Assembly (NCBI RefSeq): GCF_037044555.1
Contig: NZ_CP146275.1
Span: 786,501-850,500 of the forward strand
Origin: Pelagibacterium nitratireducens
GTDB lineage: Bacteria; Pseudomonadota; Alphaproteobacteria; Rhizobiales; Devosiaceae
Direction: 5' to 3'
Length of the DNA stretch: 64,000 bases
The position numbers and the translations under genes are program-made. Below are positions 26,901 to 35,109 of the stretch, one piece after another; positions within the stretch are counted from its first letter, which is position 1; every line of letters starts with the position of its first letter. Under the pieces are notes generated by a model. That model did not search any database, was not told where the DNA came from, and saw nothing but the letters and a program-made list of their open reading frames with translations.

Positions 26901-29694
26901 TTGCCAGAAGCTGCTGGTAGTAGGAGGACGAGATGAACCAGTTGGTTTCCTGGTCGGGACCGTAAAGTCCGACATTGACGTAGTAGGAGCCGACGAAGTT
27001 GTAGTCGGCTTTCCACTGTTCGAGAATGGGCAGCATGGCGTCATAGATGCCGTTGTCCACATCGTAGGTTTCCTGGGACTGGTCCATGTCATTGCGCGAG
27101 GCGACGAGTGCGTTGTCGCGGCTCATCGACAGCGAAACCTTTGGCCCGTCCAGGCTCTGGGTCACCCAGTCGATCGTTTGGCCGAGCAGATTGTGGTCAG
27201 CGAGCATGCCTTCGGTCGCAAAATGGACATTGCGCCCACCGGTGGTGGTGGAAATAACCGCGTCGTGGCTGGTGCCGTTGATGATCTGTTCGGCGATCAC
27301 GGTGCCGGCCGCTATGGCCGAAAAATAAGAGGTCGAGGCACCGGCATAGGTGTGGATGGCGCCGCCGGCATAACCGGCAGTGATCTCGTGGTCTCCCGAG
27401 GCGACCAGATTGACATCGACGCCGCTTTCGCCGCCCGTACGCGTCAACCCCAGAAGCGTTTGCATGCGTTCGTAGGGGTTGGCCGAGAGGGCCTCTCCAG
27501 CGGCGGCATTTGTCATGAAGTCGCCGGCGGTGATGATGGGCATGTCATAATCGTAGACGAGCTGGTTCAGCGTTGCCGCAATATCGGCGTAGTTGTCGGG
27601 AGCGTTACGGAAAGAGGGGAACACCAGGCCCTTGTATTGCGAGAGCAATTCGAGATTTGTGAGATCTGCCTCTCCGATAAGATCGAATGGAATACCCGCG
27701 CTCATGGCCTGGCTCTGGGCCGCCATGACCAGCTGGGAATAGGCCGTTTCGGAGAAATAGGCGCCGGCGGTGGTCTCCGAATAGACGATGGCGATCTTGT
27801 GGTTTGCTCCGCCGGCCGGCGGCACGGGTGAACTGATCGTATAGGCTGGCTGGGTATAATCGGCGGGCAGGTGCACGGAATCGTTGACGTCGGCCATCAG
27901 CCCGATCTTGTTGATGTCTTCGCCCAGGAGCGCCTTGGGAATGGCCAGCTCGATGGTCCTGGAATCGGGACCCAGCGCGAAGTCGATTTCGGCGACAAGG
28001 GTCTGGCCGGCACTGCCGGTGTAGAGCCGCGCGACGCCGTCGCTGCCGATATTGACGTTGAATTCGGCGCCCGTCGCCCAGCCAAAGACCAAATGGCCGG
28101 TGGACGTATCACCGTCGGTGTCGATCCAGAATGTGGTGTTTGGTCCGATGTCGACCGCGCTCTTGAGCGCGATGACAAAGGCGTCATCGGTCACAGTGCC
28201 ATAGAGTTCATAGCCTGCGACGTGCGTGGTGGGGGTTTCAAGGCGCTGGTTCTCGGTCCATTCGTTCAAGATGCCGTCGAAAGCGCTGACCGGCGGCAAC
28301 GCTATGGTATAGCCGCCAAAGCCGTAATTGTTGGGGAGAAACACCGAGTCGTTGATATCGGCGAGCACGGCGATCTGCTCGATGCCTGGCCCGAGCAGGG
28401 ATTTTGGAACCGCAAACTCAAGCGTGGTTCCATCCTGGCCGAAGGCGTGATCGATCTCGGCGACGAATGTTTCACCGGCGGCTCCGGAATAGAGCCGGGC
28501 GATGCCGTCGGCTCCGATATTGATGTTGAACTCGGCTCCGCCAGCCCAACCCCAGATCTGGTGGCCTGTGGCGGCGTCGCCATCGGTATTGATCCAGAAG
28601 GTCGTGTTGGGACCGATCGGCTGGGCGCTCTTGAGGGCGACGACAAAGTCGTCACTGTCGACCCGACCATACAGCTCATAGCCATCGACGCCGGTGCCGG
28701 CTGCCTCAAGACGCTGATCCTCGCTCCATTCGGTCAACAGCCCGTCAAAACTCGTCGTCTGCGGCTCGGCCAGCGTATATCCGCCGGTGCTGTAATTCGG
28801 CGGCAGGAACACCGAGCCATTGATGTCGGCCAGGATCTGCACTGACTGAACCGCTCCGAGGTCCTGCCTGGAAACGGTAAATTCGATGCTCGCCGCCCCA
28901 GGGCCGAAGGCATGGTCGATCTCTGCGACAAATATCTCGCCGGCGGCGCCGGAATAGAGCCGGGCAAATCCGTCGGCTCCGATATTGATGTTGAACTCGG
29001 CTCCGCCAGCCCAACCCCAGATCTGGTATCCGGTGGCAGCATCGCCATCGGTGTTGAGCCAGAAGGTCGATCCCGGGCCGATCGGCTGCGCGCTCGAGAG
29101 TGCGAACACGAATTGCTCGGGCTCGACCCGGCCGTACATTTCGTATCCTTCGACCAGGGTCGATTGGGTATCGAGGCGCTGATCCCCTGTCCATTCGGTC
29201 AAGAGCCCGTCAAACGTGCTTTCGGGGGGCTGGGTGACGAGATATCCGCCTTCTGCGTATGACGATGGCAGAAAGACCGAATTGTTTATGTCCGCATAAA
29301 CCGTGAGCGAGGTCACGGCGAGCCCGACCAGCGCATGAGGCAGTCTCATTTCCAGCGTCATCCCCCCGGCGCCAATGACATACTCGATTTCGGCAACAAG
29401 GGTTGCCCCTTCCGAACCCGAATAGAGCCGGGCGACCCCATCGTCGCCGAAATTGATGTTGAACTCGGCGCCGACCGCCCAATCGAAGACCTGGTGTCCG
29501 GTTTCGCTGTCGGCATCGGTGTTGAGCCAGAATGTCGTGGTGGGACCGATCGGCACCGCGCTTTCAAGTGCAATGAGGTAAGCCCCGTCCTCGTAGCGTC
29601 CAAAGAGCGCATAGCCCTCGACAAGGGTTTCGGGGCGCTCGAGCCGGTCGGAGGGCGACCAGTCCGCAAGGGATCCGTCAAGGGTGATGGTCAT
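23992..29694 (-). CDS. Giant RTX protein with four CBM9-like repeats and a PelA-like polysaccharide deacetylase domain, predicted type I secretion substrate
   Basis: A 1900-residue protein with no signal peptide. Residues 1-629 are four tandem repeats of about 156 residues, each with FDG..TEW, GYELYG, FW.NTDGD..TG and GAEFNINIG blocks, resembling CBM9-type carbohydrate-binding modules. Residues 630-860 (KIAIVYSE, LVFPSFRN) resemble the middle part of PelA. About 860-1200 is a deacetylase domain: Asp869 and Asp871 in NDMDQ, His939 and His943 in GSHSYSHP, and His1149 in WPWHDYG are the likely metal and catalytic residues. Beta domains with cadherin- and Ig-like character follow, then RTX nonapeptides (GGEGNDTI, GGNDILFGD, GGRGDDTI, GGSGNDAL, GGDGNDIL; about 1660-1790) and a serralysin-type C-terminus ending VDFIL. 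The ATG overlaps the TPR gene stop (ATGA). It probably deacetylates the Pel polymer outside the cell. Confidence 0.85.
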   Translation of the reverse strand: MTITLDGSLADWSPSDRLERPETLVEGYALFGRYEDGAYLIALESAVPIGPTTTFWLNTDADSETGHQVFDWAVGAEFNINFGDDGVARLYSGSEGATLVAEIEYVIGAGGMTLEMRLPHALVGLAVTSLTVYADINNSVFLPSSYAEGGYLVTQPPESTFDGLLTEWTGDQRLDTQSTLVEGYEMYGRVEPEQFVFALSSAQPIGPGSTFWLNTDGDAATGYQIWGWAGGAEFNINIGADGFARLYSGAAGEIFVAEIDHAFGPGAASIEFTVSRQDLGAVQSVQILADINGSVFLPPNYSTGGYTLAEPQTTSFDGLLTEWSEDQRLEAAGTGVDGYELYGRVDSDDFVVALKSAQPIGPNTTFWINTDGDAATGHQIWGWAGGAEFNINIGADGIARLYSGAAGETFVAEIDHAFGQDGTTLEFAVPKSLLGPGIEQIAVLADINDSVFLPNNYGFGGYTIALPPVSAFDGILNEWTENQRLETPTTHVAGYELYGTVTDDAFVIALKSAVDIGPNTTFWIDTDGDTSTGHLVFGWATGAEFNVNIGSDGVARLYTGSAGQTLVAEIDFALGPDSRTIELAIPKALLGEDINKIGLMADVNDSVHLPADYTQPAYTISSPVPPAGGANHKIAIVYSETTAGAYFSETAYSQLVMAAQSQAMSAGIPFDLIGEADLTNLELLSQYKGLVFPSFRNAPDNYADIAATLNQLVYDYDMPIITAGDFMTNAAAGEALSANPYERMQTLLGLTRTGGESGVDVNLVASGDHEITAGYAGGAIHTYAGASTSYFSAIAAGTVIAEQIINGTSHDAVISTTTGGRNVHFATEGMLADHNLLGQTIDWVTQSLDGPKVSLSMSRDNALVASRNDMDQSQETYDVDNGIYDAMLPILEQWKADYNFVGSYYVNVGLYGPDQETNWFISSSYYQQLLAMGNEIGSHSYSHPSDTNLLLPDEVTQEILDQRIAGYAAMLDNPSACFCPYCMRDDADQSVIDALAAMSVAQINATLQAALGAPDPMALDPVSKAILEASFKFQFETSRHVIEDNLGIVVGGAAVPGMPESIETARQIIQYYDYLTGGASLVGAGYPGAFGYLSPSDTGKVYLAPNMSFDFTLLGWLGLTAAQAAAKWIAEFEDLAINSDLPIVVWPWHDYGVTAWDVDNIGSSPYELFMFTEFLSTAQAAGSEFVTLADLAARIATFEKTDLAYAVNGDTITVTATPQAGTLGTFAVNLDSLGTQTIQAVTNWYAYDGSSVFLDADGGTFEIKLGTTRDDVTHITSIGARMQLVTLEGDGINLAFTMYGEGLVSIDLASVSNSDFTVSGAEVVSVIDGIMTIRLVGLGNHTVSLTRVDAENLAPTDIVLSNMVAIPEIMLDRVKVADLLVIDPNLDPDKRDNVLTVSDDRFEIDAVDGALYRKAGVAIDFETEPAIDLTITATDGSLVFDKQVSIAVSNANDTPQGGVLVIGEAAENQTLSADTSTLGDPDGLGELSYQWQRDTGSGFGDIAGATAATYTLTDDDAQALVRVVVTYIDLGGTSESVVSAATAPVIDVTPSVILPPLTEDTTRTITPRDLVGSAYTGMTFAIVGLAASSGTLSENADGSWLFIPDLNDDTDVIFTYSITTDSGTTGSSATLDLIGMNDVMGTEAADVFPSLGTSDQYHGGEGNDTIRAAGGNDILFGDGGNDTVFGGRGDDTIIATLDDGDDRYNGSDGNDTLDFSRISADVTAKLGVGTAFSAQTGTDSLNTIENIIGGSGNDALIGSGQANLLSGGDGNDILDGRGGKDILTGGTGEDVFIFRKIGHSSPAIATRDVITDFTQGDDTIDLTIIDANATSSGNQAFIFLASVGAAFTGVAGELNFSFEDSEGTENDRTIVAGDVNGDQVADFNIELTGLIDLAAVDFIL
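27808..29694 (-). repeat. Four tandem repeats of about 465 bp inside the giant RTX gene
   Basis: The four protein repeats are residues 1-160, 161-315, 316-471 and 472-629. Repeats 2 and 3 are nearly identical at the DNA level over parts of their length, such as the segments around 28510-28560 and 28975-29025, which points to recent duplication or gene conversion. Repeats 1 and 4 are more diverged. Confidence 0.85.
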
Positions 29695-30371
29695 TGGACT
29701 GTCTCCTGAGAAGAAGTGTTGTCAACCCGCGCCGACGACCGCCACTCGGCGGTTTCATCCATCGCAAGTGCTGATTTCAGCCGATCGAGTCGCGCGAGAT
29801 CGTGCTGGCTGGCCAGCCCGTTCGCGCGACCCAGTTCGATGGTGGCGCGCTCACCGGTCCTGTCGCCCTCGAGCCGGTACAGTGCGATCAGCCGACGATA
29901 GGCGGCGGCCGTGGGTGCCCGGGCGAAGATCTGTGCGAGGATGCGGGCCTCATTGCCGTAGGTGTTGTCTCCCCGATAGAGATCGACCAACATGGGCCGC
30001 GCCCAGTCGCTTTGCGGACGGATGGCGATTTCGTCTTCGAGCAGGCGGATGAGCAGGCCGGCTTTGCCCTGATCCCGATACAGCCCGGCCAGGGAATAGG
30101 CCTCGAAAGGGTTAAGCTGGGCCGTTTCGCGCCTGGTCTCGTAAAGGCTGATTGCCTCCTCGATCCGCCCCTGGGACAGGAGCACCTGGGCCTTTTCCTC
30201 GGTGTTGGGGAGCATGGCGATCGCCGCAACGATCGTTACGAGCACAATTGTCGCAACGAAGATATTGGTCCTCTCGGCCGGATCCATACGCGACATGAAG
30301 GCCAGCGGGCCAATGGCCGAAAACCTGCCTGGTCTGTAGGGGGCGTGGGTATCAGCGAGAGTGGGCATCAT
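29691..30371 (-). CDS. Membrane-anchored TPR protein of the pel-like locus
   Basis: A 226-residue protein with one transmembrane helix (about residues 36-54, NIFVATIVLVTIVAAIAML) followed by three or more TPR-like helix pairs (about 55-190), such as AQVLLSQGRIEEAISLYETR and YSLAGLYRDQGKAGLLIRLLEDE. It resembles the TPR parts of PelB or PelE, but there is no beta-barrel. The ATG at 30371 lies inside the end of the glycoside-hydrolase gene (20-base overlap) and the stop overlaps the giant gene start, so the three are tightly coupled. A periplasmic scaffold for the hydrolase or for the polymer path is a reasonable inference. Confidence 0.75.
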   Translation of the reverse strand: MMPTLADTHAPYRPGRFSAIGPLAFMSRMDPAERTNIFVATIVLVTIVAAIAMLPNTEEKAQVLLSQGRIEEAISLYETRRETAQLNPFEAYSLAGLYRDQGKAGLLIRLLEDEIAIRPQSDWARPMLVDLYRGDNTYGNEARILAQIFARAPTAAAYRRLIALYRLEGDRTGERATIELGRANGLASQHDLARLDRLKSALAMDETAEWRSSARVDNTSSQETVQ

Positions 30372-31263
30372 CGAGTTCCCTGTCCCCAATAAACAATACC
30401 ACCCCAAGCGTTTCGGCGTTGTGGCGGACCTGGGCAATGTCGGAAGCGGAGTTGAGATATTCGGCCAGAAACACCGGCTTGCCTTCAGCCGTGAGGCGCG
30501 AGATCAGCCGCAACGATGAGCGCAGCATCCCCAGGCTGTTTGGCTGCTGGTCCTCTTGGGCACCAAACAGCAGGTCTTCCTTGGCCAGCCCGTCAATGGC
30601 GCTACGGTATGACGGATCGCTGAGGAGCTCTTCGCCATTCTGAGGCACGACCAGAAACCGGGGCCTGCCGGCGCGGGCATAGGCAGCAAGGCTATTGACG
30701 AAAGCGGTCATTGCCGCCTTGCGGGCGGCGGCACCGAGTTGGGGATCGTCGCGCTCGAACGCATCGACGCGGTCCAGATAGACCCCATCGAAGCCGGCGG
30801 CGACGATCCGGTCGAGATAGCTCGTGGGCTGGCCGAAAATGGTCGCCTGCCATGCCGGGTCCCAGTAACGGATGTTGTAATTGCCTTCCCATTCGGGGTT
30901 TTCGCCGAACAGCCATGACGGGCGATTTCGGGCCCAATCGTTCTGCCAGTAGAACCGGTAATCTTCAGCTTCTCCTATCGAGAGATAGGAGAGGACGAAG
31001 CGCTGTGAGCCGTCGGGCTTGGTCTTGAGGGTGGCGATTTCGGACGCGGAAAACGCACCCGCCGCCGTCCCGTCGCGCGAATAATCGATGACCACCAGAT
31101 CATAATCGGTGGCGGCGAGGACACGCAGATCGATCCCCTGGAGCTGGTATGTCCAGGATCGAACCCCGGCCAGTGCCGAAGCCGTTCCGCCCATCGCGTG
31201 CGGCGAAAGCATAAGCGGAAATGCGGCCAGGACAGCGGCCAGTCCGGCCATGCGTATCCCCAT
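30352..31263 (-). CDS. PelA-type glycoside hydrolase (GH114-like, endo-alpha-1,4-polygalactosaminidase family), single domain
   Basis: A 303-residue exported protein with a signal peptide of about 25 residues and a TIM-barrel hydrolase matching the N-terminal domain of PelA. Conserved parts are YDLVVIDYSRDG, FVLSYLSIGEAEDYRFYW, WEGNYNIRYWDPAWQ and AGFDGVYLDRVDAFE; the Glu of IGEAE and the Asp of YLDRVD are the candidate catalytic acids. The ATG at 31263 has GGGAG eight bases upstream; the frame is open to 31344. In Pseudomonas this domain is fused to the PelA deacetylase; here the deacetylase is the separate RTX protein two genes downstream. It probably cleaves Pel-like galactosaminogalactan in the periplasm. 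Confidence 0.85.
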   Translation of the reverse strand: MGIRMAGLAAVLAAFPLMLSPHAMGGTASALAGVRSWTYQLQGIDLRVLAATDYDLVVIDYSRDGTAAGAFSASEIATLKTKPDGSQRFVLSYLSIGEAEDYRFYWQNDWARNRPSWLFGENPEWEGNYNIRYWDPAWQATIFGQPTSYLDRIVAAGFDGVYLDRVDAFERDDPQLGAAARKAAMTAFVNSLAAYARAGRPRFLVVPQNGEELLSDPSYRSAIDGLAKEDLLFGAQEDQQPNSLGMLRSSLRLISRLTAEGKPVFLAEYLNSASDIAQVRHNAETLGVVLFIGDRELDDAHSR

Positions 31264-31337
31264 GTCAAAGGTCTCCCATACGCCCGATCTGCCGATCGCG
31301 GCGAACCGGACACTAGGCGGGCGAGACGCTCTCCATG

Positions 31338-31351
31338 TTGACATTCATCAA
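31338..31351. promoter_or_regulatory. FixK/FNR-type box in the pel divergent promoter
   Basis: TTGACATTCATCAA fits the TTGAY-N4-RTCAA pattern bound by FNR/FixK proteins. It lies 75 bases before the hydrolase gene and 85 bases before the pelE-like gene, so it could serve either direction. A FixK-type protein with the ExxSR recognition motif is encoded at 35750. Confidence 0.65.
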
Positions 31352-31399
31352 CTCGTGGCCCGCCGGGACACGACATTATCGGCTCAGCTGTCCCAAGAC

Positions 31400-31416
31400 G
31401 TTCGGGAATCCCGAAC
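31400..31416. promoter_or_regulatory. Perfect palindrome before the pelE-like gene
   Basis: GTTCGGGA and TCCCGAAC are exact inverted repeats around a single central A, ending 19 bases before the pelE-like start codon. The position over or just after the likely transcription start suits a repressor site. It differs from the FixK box, so a second regulator may be involved. Confidence 0.6.
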
Positions 31417-31435
31417 ACGAAACAGGGTGACCATC

Positions 31436-32137
31436 ATGGAACAAACCAACAAGACTTCGTCCCTGGCAAAACCTGCGACCCCACCGGAAAGTCCGGTCGT
31501 TCGGGCCGTGTTTGCCGGGCTCAAAATCCTGGTTTTTGCGACCGAGCTGGTTGGAATCATCCTGCTCGTGCTCGGCCATATGGAACTGGGGACCGCATTG
31601 TTGCTGCATCTGGGCTATTGCGCCTTGCTGCTTGTGACCATCCTGGTGGCCGAGCGGAGTGGCATCTATTCGGGAGATATGCAGTCCTTTGCGCTCCAGG
31701 TGCTGGTGGCCGGCCCGTTCGGTGCCGCCTCGGCGATGATCGACGAGCAACTTTCCTCCCGGGTCCGCGCCGAGCATCTTCAAAGCTGGTACGACACCAT
31801 TGCGCCGCCGCTCAAGCAGGCGGTGACCCTGGCTGACCGGATCCGCGACGATCAGGTCGTCCGGCCGGCGGCGCGGCTGCCGAAATCGGTCGACAGGCTG
31901 ATCACATCGGGCTCAATGCGCGAAAAGCAGGCGGTTTTTGCCTCTATCGTCGCGGATGGTCCGGCAGAAGGTGTCAGTCTGATCGAAAAGGCGCTGCGCA
32001 GCCGCGATCAGCGGGTCCGCGTCCAGGCTGCTGCCGTTTCCGCCCTGTTTCGCTCCAAGATCCGCACCAGTGCGGGCCAGCGCCATCGGCCGGGCATTGG
32101 CATTGCTGCCAATGACGCCACACCGCCTGCGGCATAG
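31436..32137 (+). CDS. pelE: PelE-like inner-membrane protein
   Basis: A 233-residue protein with two transmembrane helices near the N-terminus (about residues 28-70, with ILVFATELVGIILLVLGH and LLLHLGYCALLLVTILVA) and a cytoplasmic helical tail (about 100-215). This is the layout of PelE. The tail includes short helical repeats (MREKQAVFASIVADGPAEGVSLIEKAL) rather than clear TPRs. The ATG at 31436 is chosen; the upstream frame passes through the hydrolase promoter region. It is followed after nine bases by pelF. PelE in Pseudomonas helps to stimulate the PelF synthase at the inner membrane. Confidence 0.65.
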   Translation: MEQTNKTSSLAKPATPPESPVVRAVFAGLKILVFATELVGIILLVLGHMELGTALLLHLGYCALLLVTILVAERSGIYSGDMQSFALQVLVAGPFGAASAMIDEQLSSRVRAEHLQSWYDTIAPPLKQAVTLADRIRDDQVVRPAARLPKSVDRLITSGSMREKQAVFASIVADGPAEGVSLIEKALRSRDQRVRVQAAAVSALFRSKIRTSAGQRHRPGIGIAANDATPPAA

Positions 32138-32146
32138 GGGCTGACG

Positions 32147-33679
32147 ATGATGGAGATGCCCTCCTGGTTTGCGCCCGCATGGCGCGACCCCCAGCCTGAA
32201 GCCGATGTATGCCTTATCGCCGAGGGGTGCTACCCCTATGTGGCGGGTGGGGTCTCCACCTGGATCGACTGGCTCATCAGGAGCCATCCGGATCTGACCT
32301 TTTCGGTGCTGGCCATCTTGCCGGGCATACCCCTGACCGAGCCGCGCTATGGGCGTCCGGCCAATCTGATCGCCATCGATCATCTGTATCTTGACGACAA
32401 GGGCAAGGGGCAGCGCGGCGCCTGGCCGGCAATGACGCCCCAATGGTACGCCGATACGCTTTCAGCAATTCTCGATCATGGCGATCCCAGCGCGTTTCAT
32501 GCGCTGCTCGACAAGCTCGGGCCGACCAAACGTCGACCCACGGTGGCGGCGCTGCTCGATTCTCCTCAGGCCTGGCAGGCGCTTTCGGAGGGCTATGGAC
32601 GCATGCCGCAAACGGCGTTCATTTCGTACTTTTGGGCGTGGCGGGCGTTGGTCGGCGGGTTGTTGCGCACCCTGGTCAGCCCGCTGCCCAGGGCCCGGAT
32701 CTACCATTCGGTTTCCACGGGCTATGCGGGACTGGTTGCCGCGCGTGCCGCCCATGATACCGGCCGTCCGGTGATCGTTACCGAACACGGGATCTATTCC
32801 AACGAGCGGCGCGTCGAAATCCTGATGGCCGACTGGATCAACAACAGCATCGACACCGGGCTCGATTTTACAGACGAGCGCCAGGATGTCCGTGACTTCT
32901 GGGCCGATGCTTTCGAGAGCTTTGCGCGTCTCGCCTATAGCGCAGCCGACGACGTTATCGCGCTTTATGGCGACAATAACGCCTTTCAGCAGGCACTGGG
33001 TGCCGACAGCCGCAAGCTCACCGTGGTTCCCAACGGTGTGGATGTGGACCGTTTCAGCACGCTTCCCGACCGGGTTTCAGATCGCCCCACGCTGGCGTTC
33101 ATCGGCCGCATCACGCCGATCAAGGACATCCAGACATTTATCGATGTGGCCGAGAGAGTGGCGTCGAAAGTGGCCGACTTCCGGGCGTTTGTGATCGGGC
33201 CGATGGATGAGGATCCCGACTATGCCCAGAGTTGTATCGATGCGGTCAACGAGCGTGGGCTCGACCATATTATCACGTTTACCGGTCCGGTCGATGTGCG
33301 CGACTACATGGCCGAAATAGATGTTCTCATGCTCACCTCGATTTCCGAGGCGCTGCCGCTGGTCATTCTCGAAGCGGGTGCGGCAGGTGTTCCGTGCATT
33401 GCGACCGATGTCGGTGCTTGCAGGGAAATCCTGGGATGCCCGGGCAGTCCGGGACAGGCCGCAGTCGCGGGGATCGGGGGGATGGTCGCCCCGGTGGGCG
33501 ATGTGGGGGCACTGGTTTCAGCGGCCGTCCATCTGCTCAACAATCCCATTGCGCGCCAGCGCATGGGCGCGGCGCTGCGGTCCAAGGTCCGGATCCAGTA
33601 CCGCTCGGACACCATCGCCGCGGCCTATACCAAGCTCTATGGCCGGCATCTTTCCCCAACCGCCAAAAGTGAGGTCTAA
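32147..33679 (+). CDS. pelF: Pel polysaccharide synthase, glycosyltransferase family 4
   Basis: A 510-residue cytoplasmic glycosyltransferase that lines up with PelF over its whole length. It opens with ADVCLIAEGCYPYVAGGVSTWIDWLI (about residues 19-44), a PelF hallmark, has ITEHGIYSNERRVEI (about 210-225) in the acceptor region and the GT4 donor-site motif SISEALPLVILEAGAAG near 400 (E-x7-E). It polymerises N-acetylgalactosamine/glucosamine from UDP-sugars. The ATG at 32147 follows AGGGG by six bases. It lies between the pelE-like and pelG genes. Confidence 0.92.
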   Translation: MMEMPSWFAPAWRDPQPEADVCLIAEGCYPYVAGGVSTWIDWLIRSHPDLTFSVLAILPGIPLTEPRYGRPANLIAIDHLYLDDKGKGQRGAWPAMTPQWYADTLSAILDHGDPSAFHALLDKLGPTKRRPTVAALLDSPQAWQALSEGYGRMPQTAFISYFWAWRALVGGLLRTLVSPLPRARIYHSVSTGYAGLVAARAAHDTGRPVIVTEHGIYSNERRVEILMADWINNSIDTGLDFTDERQDVRDFWADAFESFARLAYSAADDVIALYGDNNAFQQALGADSRKLTVVPNGVDVDRFSTLPDRVSDRPTLAFIGRITPIKDIQTFIDVAERVASKVADFRAFVIGPMDEDPDYAQSCIDAVNERGLDHIITFTGPVDVRDYMAEIDVLMLTSISEALPLVILEAGAAGVPCIATDVGACREILGCPGSPGQAAVAGIGGMVAPVGDVGALVSAAVHLLNNPIARQRMGAALRSKVRIQYRSDTIAAAYTKLYGRHLSPTAKSEV

Positions 33680-33680
33680 G

Positions 33681-35075
33681 ATGGCTGGCATCGGGTTTGC
33701 CCTATCGAAGCTTCGCAACCAGAACAACCTGGCCGGGCATTCCATCGCGACCGGTCATGCCATCATGATCACGGCGGGGCCATGGATCGTCATCATGATC
33801 GGGCTGGCGCTGATTTCCTGGCTCGGGGGGCCGCTGGTGGGCGTGGAGATGACGACGACGTTTCGCGTCCTCGTCATTTATTGCTTTGCCCTTTCTCTTG
33901 TCGTGACCGCTCCCATCGCGCTCGAACTCAATCTGCGCGTTTCGGCCGAGCTGTTCGAGCGGCGGTTCGAGCGGGTGCATGGCATCTACATTGGCGCTCT
34001 GGCGGCCGCGGCGCTGATCACCGTCGCGCTCGCCTGGGTGCTGTTTTTCGTTGTCATCAGGCTGGACATGCCGACGGCGACGGCAGCGACCTTCTGCGTT
34101 TTGCAGGTGTCGCTGCTCTGGCTGACCATGTCCATGGTCGCGGCGATCCGCCAGTATGTCACGGTCACCACGGGCTTTACCATGGGGTTGAGCGTATCGG
34201 TCGTGCTTGGCCTGTCGCTTGCCGGATTGGGATATGGTGTTGCGGGTCTGCTTGCCGGGTTTGGGGCAGGGCTGTTCCTGGCCTTTGCCATTCTGCATGG
34301 GCTCATTGTCCAGACGTTTCCCGGACGGGTGCGGCGGCTCACCGACGGCATTGCGGCGCTGATTGCCCATCCCATGCGCTCGCGCACTTTCGCCATAGCG
34401 GGGATTTCGAGTGCGCTGGCTGTGTGGATCGACAAGCTGGTGGTCTGGCAATCTTATGAAGCCACGTCGATCGCGCACGGGCTCATTCACGCCCCGCGAT
34501 ACGATGTGCCCATGTTCATTGCCTATCTCTCGATCGTTCCGCTGATGAGTATCGTTTCGATCTGGCTGGAGACCGATTTTTTCACTGCCTATCGCAAGTA
34601 TCGCGACATCGTTCATTCGGGCGGCACGCTCCGTCATATCGATGCCCAGCGCGCCGCCATCACATGGCAGACCACAAATACGATCTTTTCGGCCTTCGTC
34701 ATTCAGATCACGATCAGCCTCGTTCTGGCGCTGACCGGGCCCTGGATCGTGGGCTTTTTGGGCCTTGGGCTCGAAACGCTGCAGGTGTTGCGGTTTGCGC
34801 TGATCGGGGCAGCGTTCCACTTCCTGTTTCTCGCCTGCGTGGGCGTCATTCTGTTTGTGCAGTACGCGCGGGCCTATTTCGTGCTCCAGGCTGCCTTTCT
34901 GATCCTCAATGGCGGGCTGACCTATGTGCTGCTCGCCAATCCGGACGCCCTGGGGCTGGGCTATGTGATCGCAACGGGGGCGGCTGCGATCCTTGCCTAT
35001 GGGGTCATGGTCAACACCCTCCAGGTGATGAACAGGCTTACATTCATCGACAATAACCCGGCGGTTGCAGGCTAG
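33681..35075 (+). CDS. pelG: Pel polysaccharide inner-membrane flippase-like protein
   Basis: A 464-residue protein with about twelve transmembrane helices, matching PelG of the MOP/PST exporter superfamily. The N-terminus MAGIGFALSKLRNQNNLAGH and the following HAIMITAGPWIVIMIGLAL are typical. Conserved features further on include IWLETDFFTAYRKY and HIDAQRAAI. It starts one base after the pelF stop, and its ribosome site lies within the end of pelF. It should export the nascent polymer through the inner membrane with PelD, PelE and PelF. Confidence 0.92.
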   Translation: MAGIGFALSKLRNQNNLAGHSIATGHAIMITAGPWIVIMIGLALISWLGGPLVGVEMTTTFRVLVIYCFALSLVVTAPIALELNLRVSAELFERRFERVHGIYIGALAAAALITVALAWVLFFVVIRLDMPTATAATFCVLQVSLLWLTMSMVAAIRQYVTVTTGFTMGLSVSVVLGLSLAGLGYGVAGLLAGFGAGLFLAFAILHGLIVQTFPGRVRRLTDGIAALIAHPMRSRTFAIAGISSALAVWIDKLVVWQSYEATSIAHGLIHAPRYDVPMFIAYLSIVPLMSIVSIWLETDFFTAYRKYRDIVHSGGTLRHIDAQRAAITWQTTNTIFSAFVIQITISLVLALTGPWIVGFLGLGLETLQVLRFALIGAAFHFLFLACVGVILFVQYARAYFVLQAAFLILNGGLTYVLLANPDALGLGYVIATGAAAILAYGVMVNTLQVMNRLTFIDNNPAVAG

Positions 35076-35109
35076 GCCTGTGCTGTTCCCGGAACCAAGG
35101 AAAACGACA

